This document shows, piece after piece, positions 9,859-18,169 of a stretch of DNA of 57,941 nucleotides. Under the pieces are notes generated by a model. The model made no database searches and had not been told where the DNA came from. It worked only from the letters and a program-made list of their open reading frames with translations. The translations under genes were made by a program, and so were the position numbers. This stretch comes from Nitrosomonas nitrosa. Its GTDB lineage: Bacteria; Pseudomonadota; Gammaproteobacteria; Burkholderiales; Nitrosomonadaceae. How positions within the stretch are numbered: position 1 is the stretch's first letter; the number at the start of each line of letters is the position of its first letter. Location of the stretch: contig NZ_QAOO01000019.1 in assembly GCF_003051105.1 (NCBI RefSeq), forward strand, positions 1-57,941, given 5' to 3'.

Positions 9859-10485
9859 ATGAGCAAAACTTACCCTCGTCTCGATAAAAACAACGCACTC
9901 GTCGCATTGGTCGATCATCAAGCAGGTTTGCTGTCGCTGGTGCGCGATTTCGAGCCAGACAGATTCAAGAATAACGTCCTGGCTTTGGCCGATCTTGCCC
10001 AGTATTTCAAGTTACCGACCATCCTTACCACCAGTTTTGAAGATGGTCCGAATGGCCCGTTGGTGCCTGAATTAAAGCAAATATTCCCGGATTCCCCCTA
10101 CATCGCGCGTCCAGGGCAAATCAACGCATGGGACAACGAGGATTTCGTCAAAGCGGTCAAGCAAACAGGGAGAAAGCAGTTGATTATCGCCGGTGTCGTG
10201 ACTGAGGTGTGCGTCGCTTTTCCCGTGCTATCTGCCTTGGAGGAAGGGTTCGAAGTATTTGTAGTGACCGATGCTTCAGGCACTTTCAATGAGGTGACGC
10301 GTGAGGCGGCCTGGAGTCGTATGGCAGAGGCCGGTGCGCAGCTGATGAGTTGGTTTGCGGTCGCCTGTGAGCTGCACCGTGACTGGCGAAATGACATAGA
10401 GGGTCTGGGTACGCTGTTTTCCAATCATATCCCCGACTACCGTAATCTTTTCACTGCCTATACTGCGATTAAAGCGAGTAAGTGA
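9859..10485 (+). CDS. YcaC-like isochorismatase-family hydrolase
   Basis: A 208-residue cysteine hydrolase of the isochorismatase-like superfamily. The catalytic Asp is in VALVDHQAG (near residue 20). The nucleophile Cys lies in GVVTEVCVAFP (near residue 118), preceded by the usual cis-peptide neighbourhood. Length and the DHQAGLL motif match the YcaC subgroup, whose substrates are still unclear. It has an ACAGGAG ribosome site. Its position directly after pirin recurs in other proteobacteria as far as I recall. Confidence 0.88.
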   Translation: MSKTYPRLDKNNALVALVDHQAGLLSLVRDFEPDRFKNNVLALADLAQYFKLPTILTTSFEDGPNGPLVPELKQIFPDSPYIARPGQINAWDNEDFVKAVKQTGRKQLIIAGVVTEVCVAFPVLSALEEGFEVFVVTDASGTFNEVTREAAWSRMAEAGAQLMSWFAVACELHRDWRNDIEGLGTLFSNHIPDYRNLFTAYTAIKASK

Positions 10486-10748
10486 AGCGTGCTGGGTTAG
10501 TTTGGGTAATGTGGCCAAGTGTAGGCTTGGCCATGGAAGCGCACTGGCACAATTCAAATTTAACTTTATCCATCAAGATGCTTTCCAGCGAAATTCTCGA
10601 GTGCTATTGATTTTCTTTAAACTTGCGGGTGTAATCGAAACGAGGGAGTAACAGGGCTCCTATTTTTATTACAAAATTGAATTAACTGCGTGGGGCGGGG
10701 CTGAATGGGATAGCCACGTTTCCTGCAGCGACACAAAAAAATTTCGCC

Positions 10749-11687
10749 ATGTCCAATCAACAACCTTTCTTTTTTGTCATGAATCCTGGTTCAGGGAACC
10801 AGAATGCCCAGCAGACTCAGGATACGATATCAGCCATCCTGAGTGCTGCCGGTTGCCGTTATCAATTTATGGTTGTGGAAGAAGGCTCACAACTGATTAC
10901 CGCAGCGCAACAAGCGGTGAAGTTAGCTCAGGAACAGGCCGGAGCCGTGGTTGCCGTCGGTGGCGATGGTACACTCAACACTGTGAGCCAAGCCGTACTG
11001 GGGACGGGCGTGCCCTTTGGTGTGTTGCCCCAAGGTACGTTCAACTATTTTGCTCGCTGTTATGGGATCCCTCAGGATACGGATGCGGCCACTCAGTGTT
11101 TGATAGATGCGGTGATAAAGCCTGTCAATGTGGGTAAGTTGAATGGCAAGATTTTTCTGGTCAATGCCAGTTTGGGGCTTTATCCGCAACTGCTGGAAGA
11201 CCGCGAAGCTTTCAAACAACGCTTCGGGCGCAACCGGCTCGTAGCTTTAGGAGCTGCTCTCATGACATTGCTCAAGGCACATCGGCAACTTGCCGTGCAA
11301 ATCGAGTATGCAGGTGAGATACGCACATTGCGCACACCTACCATCGTAGTCAATAACAACGCCTTGCAGCTTGAGCACATTGGTATCGATAAAGGCGATG
11401 AGCTCGCGCGCAATCACCTTGTGGCCATCACATCGACGCCAGTGAGTACGCCAGCCCTTTATGGCATGTTGCTTCGCGGTTTGCTGAGCCGGCTGGGCGA
11501 AGACGAGAACCTGATCAGTTTTAGCTTTGAGAAAATGACGGTGCGTTTGGGTAGGGGGCGGCGGCGCATCAAGGTGGCAATGGATGGAGAGGTTTCATAT
11601 ATGCGTTCTCCGCTTGAATTCAGTGTTGCTGAGCACCGGCTGCCATTATTGGTGCCCCGTGATCCAGCCCTGCGAAGCCAATCATGA
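10749..11687 (+). CDS. Diacylglycerol/lipid kinase family protein (YegS/LCB5 type)
   Basis: A 312-residue kinase of the DAGK catalytic family. It has the N-terminal FVMNPGSGNQNA, the nucleotide loop VGGDGTLNTVSQAV (near residues 75-88) and VLPQGTFNYFARCYGIP. The C-terminal beta-sandwich domain includes VNNNALQLE. It most likely phosphorylates a lipid. Its stop overlaps the start of the next gene in an ATGA, so translation of the lipid kinase and the phosphoesterase is coupled. Confidence 0.88.
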   Translation: MSNQQPFFFVMNPGSGNQNAQQTQDTISAILSAAGCRYQFMVVEEGSQLITAAQQAVKLAQEQAGAVVAVGGDGTLNTVSQAVLGTGVPFGVLPQGTFNYFARCYGIPQDTDAATQCLIDAVIKPVNVGKLNGKIFLVNASLGLYPQLLEDREAFKQRFGRNRLVALGAALMTLLKAHRQLAVQIEYAGEIRTLRTPTIVVNNNALQLEHIGIDKGDELARNHLVAITSTPVSTPALYGMLLRGLLSRLGEDENLISFSFEKMTVRLGRGRRRIKVAMDGEVSYMRSPLEFSVAEHRLPLLVPRDPALRSQS

Positions 11688-12496
11688 TCCGTTTACTGCA
11701 GATTTCTGACCCTCACTTTGGTACCGAAAAACCAAAGGTACTCGAGGCGGCCATAGAACTGGCACGAACACAGTCGCCCGATCTCATCATTCTCAGCGGC
11801 GATATTACCCAGCGTGCACGCCGTAGTCAGTTTGACCAGGCACATCGTTTTACTCGCCAACTGCAAAAACCGGTGTTGGCGGTTCCCGGCAACCATGATA
11901 TTCCCCTATTTAATCTGTATGCGCGTTTATTCAATCCTTATGGAAATTATCAAAGCGTGTTCGGACAGACACTGGAACCCGAGTTTGAGAATAGCCAATT
12001 ACTGGTCATCGGCGTCAATACCACCCGCCCCAGCCTGCACAAGAATGGCAAAGTGTCCACAGAGCAAATCAGTCGGGTTGCTATGCGCCTCAGTGAGGCA
12101 AAGCCTGAGCAGTTTCGCGTGGTGGTCGAACATCATCCTGTGCGCGCTATCGAAGCATCGGATACCGTCAATTTATTGATTGGGCGTGAACAGGCTATTC
12201 CCACCTGGGTCGATGCGGGAATGGATATTATTTTGGGGGGACACATCCACCTCCCTTATGTTTTACCTCTTTATGGCCGGAGAGGAATCGCAGGACGGAA
12301 GGCATGGACGGTGCAGGCGGGTACGGCAGTATCCAAGCGGGTACGTGGCAAGGTGCCTAACTCGATTAATCTGATCCACTATCGGCCTGTCAAAGGAAAG
12401 CCGCAATGCGTAGTGGAACAATGGGATTATGCGGGGGAATCGCAAGCATTTTTATCGGTGAAGAGCACAGCGTTGACGCTTAGCCGGGAACATTGA
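11684..12496 (+). CDS. Calcineurin-like metallophosphoesterase
   Basis: A 270-residue cytosolic phosphoesterase with all five two-metal motifs in order: ISDPHFG, SGDITQR, VPGNHDIP, VEHHPV and GGHIHLP. The closest style is CpdA-like (3',5'-cAMP phosphodiesterase) or lipid-associated esterases. The ATG overlaps the end of the lipid kinase gene, which suggests a joint role in phospholipid turnover. The substrate is inferred only from context. Confidence 0.88.
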   Translation: MIRLLQISDPHFGTEKPKVLEAAIELARTQSPDLIILSGDITQRARRSQFDQAHRFTRQLQKPVLAVPGNHDIPLFNLYARLFNPYGNYQSVFGQTLEPEFENSQLLVIGVNTTRPSLHKNGKVSTEQISRVAMRLSEAKPEQFRVVVEHHPVRAIEASDTVNLLIGREQAIPTWVDAGMDIILGGHIHLPYVLPLYGRRGIAGRKAWTVQAGTAVSKRVRGKVPNSINLIHYRPVKGKPQCVVEQWDYAGESQAFLSVKSTALTLSREH

Positions 12497-12634
12497 CACT
12501 TTTCTGCAAAATGATCGTCATTCGATGACATCGCTGCCTGGAAGCGAGTATCCGCCAATCCTTAGCTCGGGCAGTGGAAGTACACGCTAATCTGCTAACA
12601 TTTTGTCGATTGATATCGTACTAAAGAACCTTCG

Positions 12635-13741
12635 ATGGATAAAACGGTTGATCCAAGCGATCCCAAACTTGACCCTAATAGACCTAAACCGGTTCGCAAA
12701 CGCCGGCCGGTAGCCTATTCTAATAAAAGCGAGCTCCGCAAACGGCTAAAGAAACCTCGGTCTGGCGAAATCAAGCGAAAATTCCTGCTGATCAGCATTG
12801 AGATCCTTGGCCTCGGTATTACCGCAGTTTTAGCCATTATGGCGCTGTTAGGCTATTCTGCCAGCCAGTTTTCAGGTACTCATTTTTTCAGCAGTTTGCT
12901 ACCGTTTGCTGTTGGCGTGCTGGTATTGATGCTCGTTGCTTTCATTTTTCTGATTGGCTGGTGGAAACTGAGAAAATGGTTGCAAGGTCGTTCTGAATTG
13001 TTGACGCCAACGTTGTCTCTGCTCTTCGCTTTATTGACGGGATGGCTGGTTACGCATGGGCAGCTGACATTGGCTTACGGGAATTTCCGTACACTGGTAG
13101 GTGGCAAAGAAGAAGTTGGCCGGGTGACCATCGCACATCAGGTTTATGCGACTTATCGCAGGTATGGCCCAACCCAGTTGCAAAGAATGATTGATCGCGC
13201 TCAGGAATTTCAGCCTGCCATCAAAGATGCAGCCGATGCATTTGGCGTCGACGTCAATTTGCTGTACGGCATTGCCGCGACAGAATCGTCTTTCATACCA
13301 CGCAATAGCCACGACGGTGGACGCGGGTTATTTCAGATTACCCGGGTTCCCAAAGCGGCGGTCGATCAGGCACTCATGCAGTTGAACGCTAAAACAATCG
13401 AATTGGAAAATCCCAGGCATAATGCTTTTCTTGCTGCGGCCACCTTTAAACACTATCTGGCTGAGATGAAAGGCGACCTTTTTCTGGCGCTGCTTGCCTA
13501 CAATATCGGTCCTGCTAACGGTGGTTTGCGTTTTATCATGCAGCAGTATGGTGCTTCCGATTTCATAACCATTCAGCCGTATTTGCAAACCTTGCCGCGT
13601 GATTACCCAATACGGGTGCTGTCTTATGCCTTGGCATTCCGGCTTTGGCAAAAAGAGGGCAGATTACTCGCCTACGAGGAAGGCGGCAATGCGCTCCATA
13701 TCCAACGCATTGGTATACCCGGCTTGCATACAGGGATTTAG
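12635..13741 (+). CDS. Membrane-anchored lytic transglycosylase (SLT domain)
   Basis: A 368-residue protein. The N-terminus is basic and cytosolic (Pro/Lys/Arg-rich to about residue 48). Three hydrophobic segments (about 50-75, 85-110 and 125-140) follow. The C-terminal lysozyme-like SLT domain contains GIAATESSFIP, where the Glu is catalytic, then GRGLFQITRVP and LLAYNIGPANGG. It would cleave the murein backbone from the periplasmic side. A large N-terminal membrane part is uncommon for this family, most members being soluble or lipoproteins. Confidence 0.88.
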   Translation: MDKTVDPSDPKLDPNRPKPVRKRRPVAYSNKSELRKRLKKPRSGEIKRKFLLISIEILGLGITAVLAIMALLGYSASQFSGTHFFSSLLPFAVGVLVLMLVAFIFLIGWWKLRKWLQGRSELLTPTLSLLFALLTGWLVTHGQLTLAYGNFRTLVGGKEEVGRVTIAHQVYATYRRYGPTQLQRMIDRAQEFQPAIKDAADAFGVDVNLLYGIAATESSFIPRNSHDGGRGLFQITRVPKAAVDQALMQLNAKTIELENPRHNAFLAAATFKHYLAEMKGDLFLALLAYNIGPANGGLRFIMQQYGASDFITIQPYLQTLPRDYPIRVLSYALAFRLWQKEGRLLAYEEGGNALHIQRIGIPGLHTGI

Positions 13742-13928
13742 GCCGAATACTTATAAAATATGGTAATTTCTCGTAAACCCTGATGCACTAAAGGGCTGTG
13801 TGGCCCCACGCTGTTGCGTGAACTGATAATCACATTGACCAAGTAGAGCGAGATCTAAAAGTGTCAGGAATAAAAGAATAGGTCTCGGGTTGTTTTAAAG
13901 TTGGTGAATAATTTTTTCGTACTAGCGA

Positions 13929-14807
13929 TTAGCAATGCGCACTTACGATATCCACTGGATTTTGATAAATTTCACGACGTTTGTCGTAAAGCGGGATGGT
14001 CGTACCATTGATACGATTCTGTGCAAGAATATTAAGATCGACATCAGCAATAACGATCTGCTCCATGTTTATTTCTCCTTCTGCTGCTATGCCGTCGCGT
14101 GAGAAGGGAAAATCAGAGGGCGTCAAGATGCTCGCGCAACCATAATGCATGCCAAGCCCTTCTACTGGAAGATTGCCAACGGTACTTGTCATGGCAACGT
14201 ATACCTGATTTTCAATCGCACGGGCATGAGAGCAGTAGCGCACACGCAAAAATCCTTGCCGATCATCTGTAGAAGAGGGAACGAATATGATATCGGCGCC
14301 CGCTTCGCAAACCTGGCGTGACAGTTCAGGAAATTCAATGTCATAGCATATAAGTATGCTAACAGCGCCATAATCGGTTTGAAACAAATGTAATTTATCG
14401 CCTGCAGAAGTATCCCATTTGTCTTTTTCCCATCGGGTGCGATGAATTTTGTCTTGCGAAAACAGATCACCTTTGGGTGAGAACATGAATGAAGTGTTGT
14501 AAAGCAATGAGTTGCGTAAGTTCGGGTGACTTCCACCAATAAGATAAATATTATATTTTTTGGCGAGCTCAGCCATTAAATCAAGATAGCGCGGCGTGTA
14601 GTCATGCATGCTGCGTATAGCGGCCCTGATATTGTTTTCAGTATCGAGAAAAGAGAGGAGCTGGCTAGTAAAAATTTCAGGAAGCATGACAAAATTAGGT
14701 TTATACTCGGCAGCGGCCTTGAGCATAAAGCGAACTTGGTTTTCAAAATCTTCCCAGTTGCTGATTGATCTAAGCAGGTACTGTACTGCAGCAATACGAA
14801 CTTTCAA
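13929..14807 (-). CDS. Carbon-nitrogen hydrolase (nitrilase superfamily)
   Basis: A 292-residue amidase-type enzyme with the Glu-Lys-Cys triad visible: MLPEIF (Glu near 43), KIHRTRWEK (Lys near 120) and LICYDIEFPE (Cys near 155). It begins 11 bases after the stop of the GNAT gene and is clearly its operon partner. In many bacteria the same two domains occur as one protein of about 500 residues, GNAT first, nitrilase second, the order kept here. The substrate is unknown. The two genes are separated by real stop and start codons, so this looks like a natural split form. Confidence 0.88.
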   Translation of the reverse strand: MKVRIAAVQYLLRSISNWEDFENQVRFMLKAAAEYKPNFVMLPEIFTSQLLSFLDTENNIRAAIRSMHDYTPRYLDLMAELAKKYNIYLIGGSHPNLRNSLLYNTSFMFSPKGDLFSQDKIHRTRWEKDKWDTSAGDKLHLFQTDYGAVSILICYDIEFPELSRQVCEAGADIIFVPSSTDDRQGFLRVRYCSHARAIENQVYVAMTSTVGNLPVEGLGMHYGCASILTPSDFPFSRDGIAAEGEINMEQIVIADVDLNILAQNRINGTTIPLYDKRREIYQNPVDIVSAHC

Positions 14808-14818
14808 TGATTATTCCT

Positions 14819-15463
14819 TCAAGTTATGAGCGTAGGTTTCTTTTCATTATAATGAGGATTAAGCCATACGATGAGTGACGCATAACCGAGGCTCTCACGG
14901 TCTTCAGGGATATAATCACGCACTATACCACAATAATTGAAGCCTTCATGCAATTGAAAACTCAATACAGGATCACGGATATCGCCCCAAACGACCTTTT
15001 GTGCATATAATTCGATGGGCATTTCTTTGGCATAACGATGATAGCCAGGTAAGCGTCCACACGCGATGATTCTCTTAAGGTTGAATTTGCGACATAAGCG
15101 CCGTCTTCCTTGATAAAGCGCGTGACCAATGCCTGATCCCCGCATGGTTGGATTGACGAAAACTTCCGCGCCGTACAGCGTCAAGCCCTGGGGGTTATGT
15201 GTATCAAAACTACCATGCGCGGTGATGTCTTTCCAAGTATGCTGCACTGCCCATTGGTTCCATGATATGACCAAAGAACTGGCGGCGCCGACCAGATGAC
15301 CGTCTATTTCTGCTACGAGCTGCCCTTGAGGGAATATTTCAAGTTGGTGACGCAGCATTTCCTCGCGCCAGCAAGGTATTGAGGGATAGACCTTTTTTTG
15401 TAGCAAAATAATGGAACTGATATCGCTGAGTTGTGTATTCCGTATGATGGTTTTTCTGCTCAT
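14819..15463 (-). CDS. GNAT-family N-acetyltransferase
   Basis: A 214-residue acetyl-CoA-dependent acetyltransferase. Motif A is seen as EVFVNPTMRGSGIGHALYQ, the pyrophosphate-binding R-G-S-G-I-G loop, followed by the GNAT helices. It is first in a two-gene operon with the nitrilase-family gene. In the fused homologues this domain sits at the N-terminus. The acceptor substrate is unknown. Confidence 0.85.
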   Translation of the reverse strand: MSRKTIIRNTQLSDISSIILLQKKVYPSIPCWREEMLRHQLEIFPQGQLVAEIDGHLVGAASSLVISWNQWAVQHTWKDITAHGSFDTHNPQGLTLYGAEVFVNPTMRGSGIGHALYQGRRRLCRKFNLKRIIACGRLPGYHRYAKEMPIELYAQKVVWGDIRDPVLSFQLHEGFNYCGIVRDYIPEDRESLGYASLIVWLNPHYNEKKPTLIT

Positions 15464-15937
15464 TGGTTTGCTTATCCATAAACGCTAGCGAAGATATTAA
15501 ATGATATTTTGCCACGTCAGCTTGAGTAGTTTTATTTTTCTATCGCAACAAGCTGTAATGATCGGATTGTTCAAGCGTCTCGAGCAGAGTGGATTGAGTA
15601 TAGCGATCATGGCGGTTGCCGCCATGATCGCCAGGCTATCTTTTATACGCAAGCTATTACTGCCCAGCTAAAACAACAGTGCTAGCAAGGTCGGGCAGAT
15701 TTTTTTGGCAACCGGTTGATCAGTGGTGTAACAATATGCTCGGACATGGCCGTCATGGCCAGGTTTATGCGCAGCGTCTGTCAAATGGGCTTCTTCCCAG
15801 AGTTGGCACGCTACATCAGGGGGTCCTCGGTTAAGAATAACCCCAGATTCAACAATTTTTCTGCTTCAATCGGGCGCAACATCACTTGCCCCGCAGGTTC
15901 TGGCAGGGTTTATTGCATCCGATTGCTGCTTGCTCCA
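15464..15937. other. Intergenic region with coding-like debris
   Basis: This 474-base gap separates the GNAT gene from the zinc operon; both are read leftward. On the minus strand around 15790-15900 a short frame reads VMLRPIEAEKLLNLGLFLTE and then hits stops. It looks protein-like but I do not recognise it, so it may be a decayed gene. The region also holds a perfect inverted repeat (separate entry). Confidence 0.35.
15603..15631. repeat. Perfect 13-bp inverted repeat, 3-base loop
   Basis: GCGATCATGGCGG-TTG-CCGCCATGATCGC folds into a 13-bp hairpin with no mismatch. There is only a weak T-run on the plus side (ATCTTTTAT, about 9 bases downstream) and none on the minus side. It lies downstream of the zinc receptor operon, so it could end that transcript or protect its 3' end. 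A palindromic repeat element is the alternative. Confidence 0.5.
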
Positions 15938-16744
15938 TTATTCCGTGCCAGAAATTTCTTCTGCTTCAATCAATTGGAATTGGTTATTGCCGATATGCTG
16001 TAACTTCACTTTATAGAATGTTCCTAGCGCTTTGACTCGTTGGATATTCAATATTCCGGTATCTGCTACAAAAACTGAATTTTCATTCAGATCAGCCGCT
16101 GCAGAAACGGCTTGTTCAAAGTGTTCCTGTTGCAGTCCACGATTCAAAACGATCGCGATCGGGGATGGCGCAATAGAAACAGAGATATCGCTATTGGGCT
16201 TTGATTCAAACAACTTGAGCTGGATGCGGTATGCCCCAGAACTGCCGCCTAATGCATTGGAAACATCAAGAATAGAAAAATCCAGATGCGCATGCAAACC
16301 CCCTTCACTGTCAATTTGACCAATGACGCCGGCGTGTTCGCTTACGCCATCAATGCGAAATGAAATGGCATTCTCCTGCGCATCCTTGATCTCAACTTTT
16401 TCTCCGTTTGGCACAACTGGCCGCCAATCGCTGCCATTCCAGAACAGGAGTTGACCTACTGGTTGAAAACGCAGCCAGTTGCCAGGGGTGAACGCGCCTT
16501 TCTCTACATTGACATCAACGCCCGGTTTATCGGTAGCATAGAGTCCACCGCTGATATCGCCAAAATCTGTTTCGAACAGATGGCTGTTAACAAATATCTC
16601 CGCACCGATCCGCCACGGTTGGATATCGCTTTCATGCAGATGGGAGTCTTCCTCTTCATGGCTTTGATTTTCATTCGCCATAGCGGTCGACAAAAACGGG
16701 TTGATAGCTAAACTAATGAGCAGCATAACAATTTTTATTAACAT
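15938..16744 (-). CDS. Secreted all3515-like protein, short paralogue; putative zinc-handling factor
   Basis: A 268-residue protein with a signal peptide (about 1-23, cleavage near MANE). A His-rich patch follows (SHEEEDSHLHE, residues 28-38). The body aligns by eye with the next gene upstream: residues 45-115 (DFGDISGG, NWLRFQPVGQLLFW), then HAHLDF at 151-156 and SSGAYRIQLKLFES. Known all3515-type proteins are repressed by Zur in cyanobacteria; the match is by memory and moderate. Residues 224-261 form the beta module found in two other proteins here. It is third in the TonB receptor operon, 88 bases after the second gene. A periplasmic or surface zinc-binding partner is the inferred role. 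Confidence 0.6.
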   Translation of the reverse strand: MLIKIVMLLISLAINPFLSTAMANENQSHEEEDSHLHESDIQPWRIGAEIFVNSHLFETDFGDISGGLYATDKPGVDVNVEKGAFTPGNWLRFQPVGQLLFWNGSDWRPVVPNGEKVEIKDAQENAISFRIDGVSEHAGVIGQIDSEGGLHAHLDFSILDVSNALGGSSGAYRIQLKLFESKPNSDISVSIAPSPIAIVLNRGLQQEHFEQAVSAAADLNENSVFVADTGILNIQRVKALGTFYKVKLQHIGNNQFQLIEAEEISGTE

Positions 16745-16832
16745 GACATCCTCCTAAATGAATTTAAGTTTTTGTTTATGATTGATTCTTCGATGGAACG
16801 AGTATTTCCCTAACACTTAAAAAAAACGGCTG

Positions 16833-18167
16833 TTATTCAAAAGCCACGGTTGTTTCTTCCAACTGTTCCAGCCGGAATTTGAAATCTCCTATGTTGCGCA
16901 AAACCGCTTTGTAGAATTTTCCATTCGTGAAAACTGCAGGAATCTCCAATAAGGCGCTTTCTACGTCATAGCGTGCTGGCGAAACGTAGCGGGATTTGTC
17001 CAGTTGTACCGTAGCCAGTACGAAGAGAGCTTCATCTTGAAGTTGCAGTTGCGCGCGGTAGTGTTGGTCGTTCACTTGAATATCGTTCAGACTCAACATG
17101 CCGGTTTTTTCATCATAGACCGTCGCTACATTCAATGCCGTCGCGGGGGCATCAGTCGGGATATTGCATAGTCTCAGTGTGCATAATGCTTTAGCCAGGG
17201 AAGCATCTGCGCGGTCAATGATGCCATCGCCATTAACGTCGAATCTGGCGTTTTCCGGTTGTAGAGGTTCATTGTTTTGCGCAGCCAGCAAAATGAGCGC
17301 TACATCGATTCGGTCGACATCCCCATCCAAGTCCACATCTCCCGGGATCGATACCGGTATGACCGGCTGCGGAATGGGGTCTCTATTCGAAGGCTCGCCG
17401 ATAAGCGCCAATAAAGCCGTAGCGAACGCATTCTCGTCTAACCCAGCATTGAACAGAATCAGAAACGGTTCGGAAGGAAAATAACGGGCGTTAGAAATCA
17501 GCTGCATTGTGACCAGATAGGCGCCGACCGGCCCGCCTATCTCACCTTGCCAGTTTTCCAGGAAAAAGCTGAGGTGGGTATGGAGAATGCCATTGTTGTT
17601 TGTTACATCGACGACCAATTCAGGGCTGCCAAGGATGCCATCGGCAGAGAAGACGGTGCTGCCATCGACGCCCAAACCGCCTTCACTGAAACAAAATAGC
17701 TGCCCGGCACACTGTGAGTAGTCGCTGATAACTTGGCGACTGGCTTCCAGCCCGCCAAACAGCCTGACCTGAATGCCATAAGGTGGGTTTCCCCAGGCAG
17801 ATAATACTGGGTCCCAGTATTTAAGCGTGCCAAGCGCGCGATAGCTTAGCAGTTCGTTAGGTAGCAGCGCATTTTGCGCGGATTGAAATCCTGGATTTTT
17901 GGTTTTGAAATCGCCACCTGAAAAATCGCGAAAATCAGCCAAAAAAATGAGTCTGCCCGTAGCGTTTTCTAAAGGTAACGTTCCCGCAGGCAATTGCAAT
18001 GTTTGCGTAAGGCCATTCAAGTCGCAGCCGACAACACCGGGGGTACGGCAATAGCCGGCAAACAATGCATTGCCTTGTCCCCAGACTTCAACGTCCAAGT
18101 GCTGGGCAAAGACAGAATGATTAAACATCAACGCCGCAACCAGTGAGTATAAAACGGGACGGCTCAT
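16833..18167 (-). CDS. Secreted all3515-like protein with dockerin-like insert, long paralogue
   Basis: A 444-residue exported protein (signal peptide 1-21, FAQ cut). Residues 23-250 are a divergent copy of the neighbour's domain: DFRDFSGGDFKTKNPGF, LLSYRALGTLKYWD, HTHLSF at 196-201 and GPVGAYLVTMQL. Residues 276-334 look like a type I dockerin: two calcium loops, DVDLDGDVDRID and DVNGDGIIDRAD. Two copies of the beta module follow (about 347-390 and 399-436). Its start lies 2 bases after the TonB receptor stop. The dockerin-like pair suggests a calcium-stabilised spacer or docking to a partner on the surface; there is no sign of a cellulosome. Confidence 0.65.
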   Translation of the reverse strand: MSRPVLYSLVAALMFNHSVFAQHLDVEVWGQGNALFAGYCRTPGVVGCDLNGLTQTLQLPAGTLPLENATGRLIFLADFRDFSGGDFKTKNPGFQSAQNALLPNELLSYRALGTLKYWDPVLSAWGNPPYGIQVRLFGGLEASRQVISDYSQCAGQLFCFSEGGLGVDGSTVFSADGILGSPELVVDVTNNNGILHTHLSFFLENWQGEIGGPVGAYLVTMQLISNARYFPSEPFLILFNAGLDENAFATALLALIGEPSNRDPIPQPVIPVSIPGDVDLDGDVDRIDVALILLAAQNNEPLQPENARFDVNGDGIIDRADASLAKALCTLRLCNIPTDAPATALNVATVYDEKTGMLSLNDIQVNDQHYRAQLQLQDEALFVLATVQLDKSRYVSPARYDVESALLEIPAVFTNGKFYKAVLRNIGDFKFRLEQLEETTVAFE

Positions 18168-18169
18168 GC

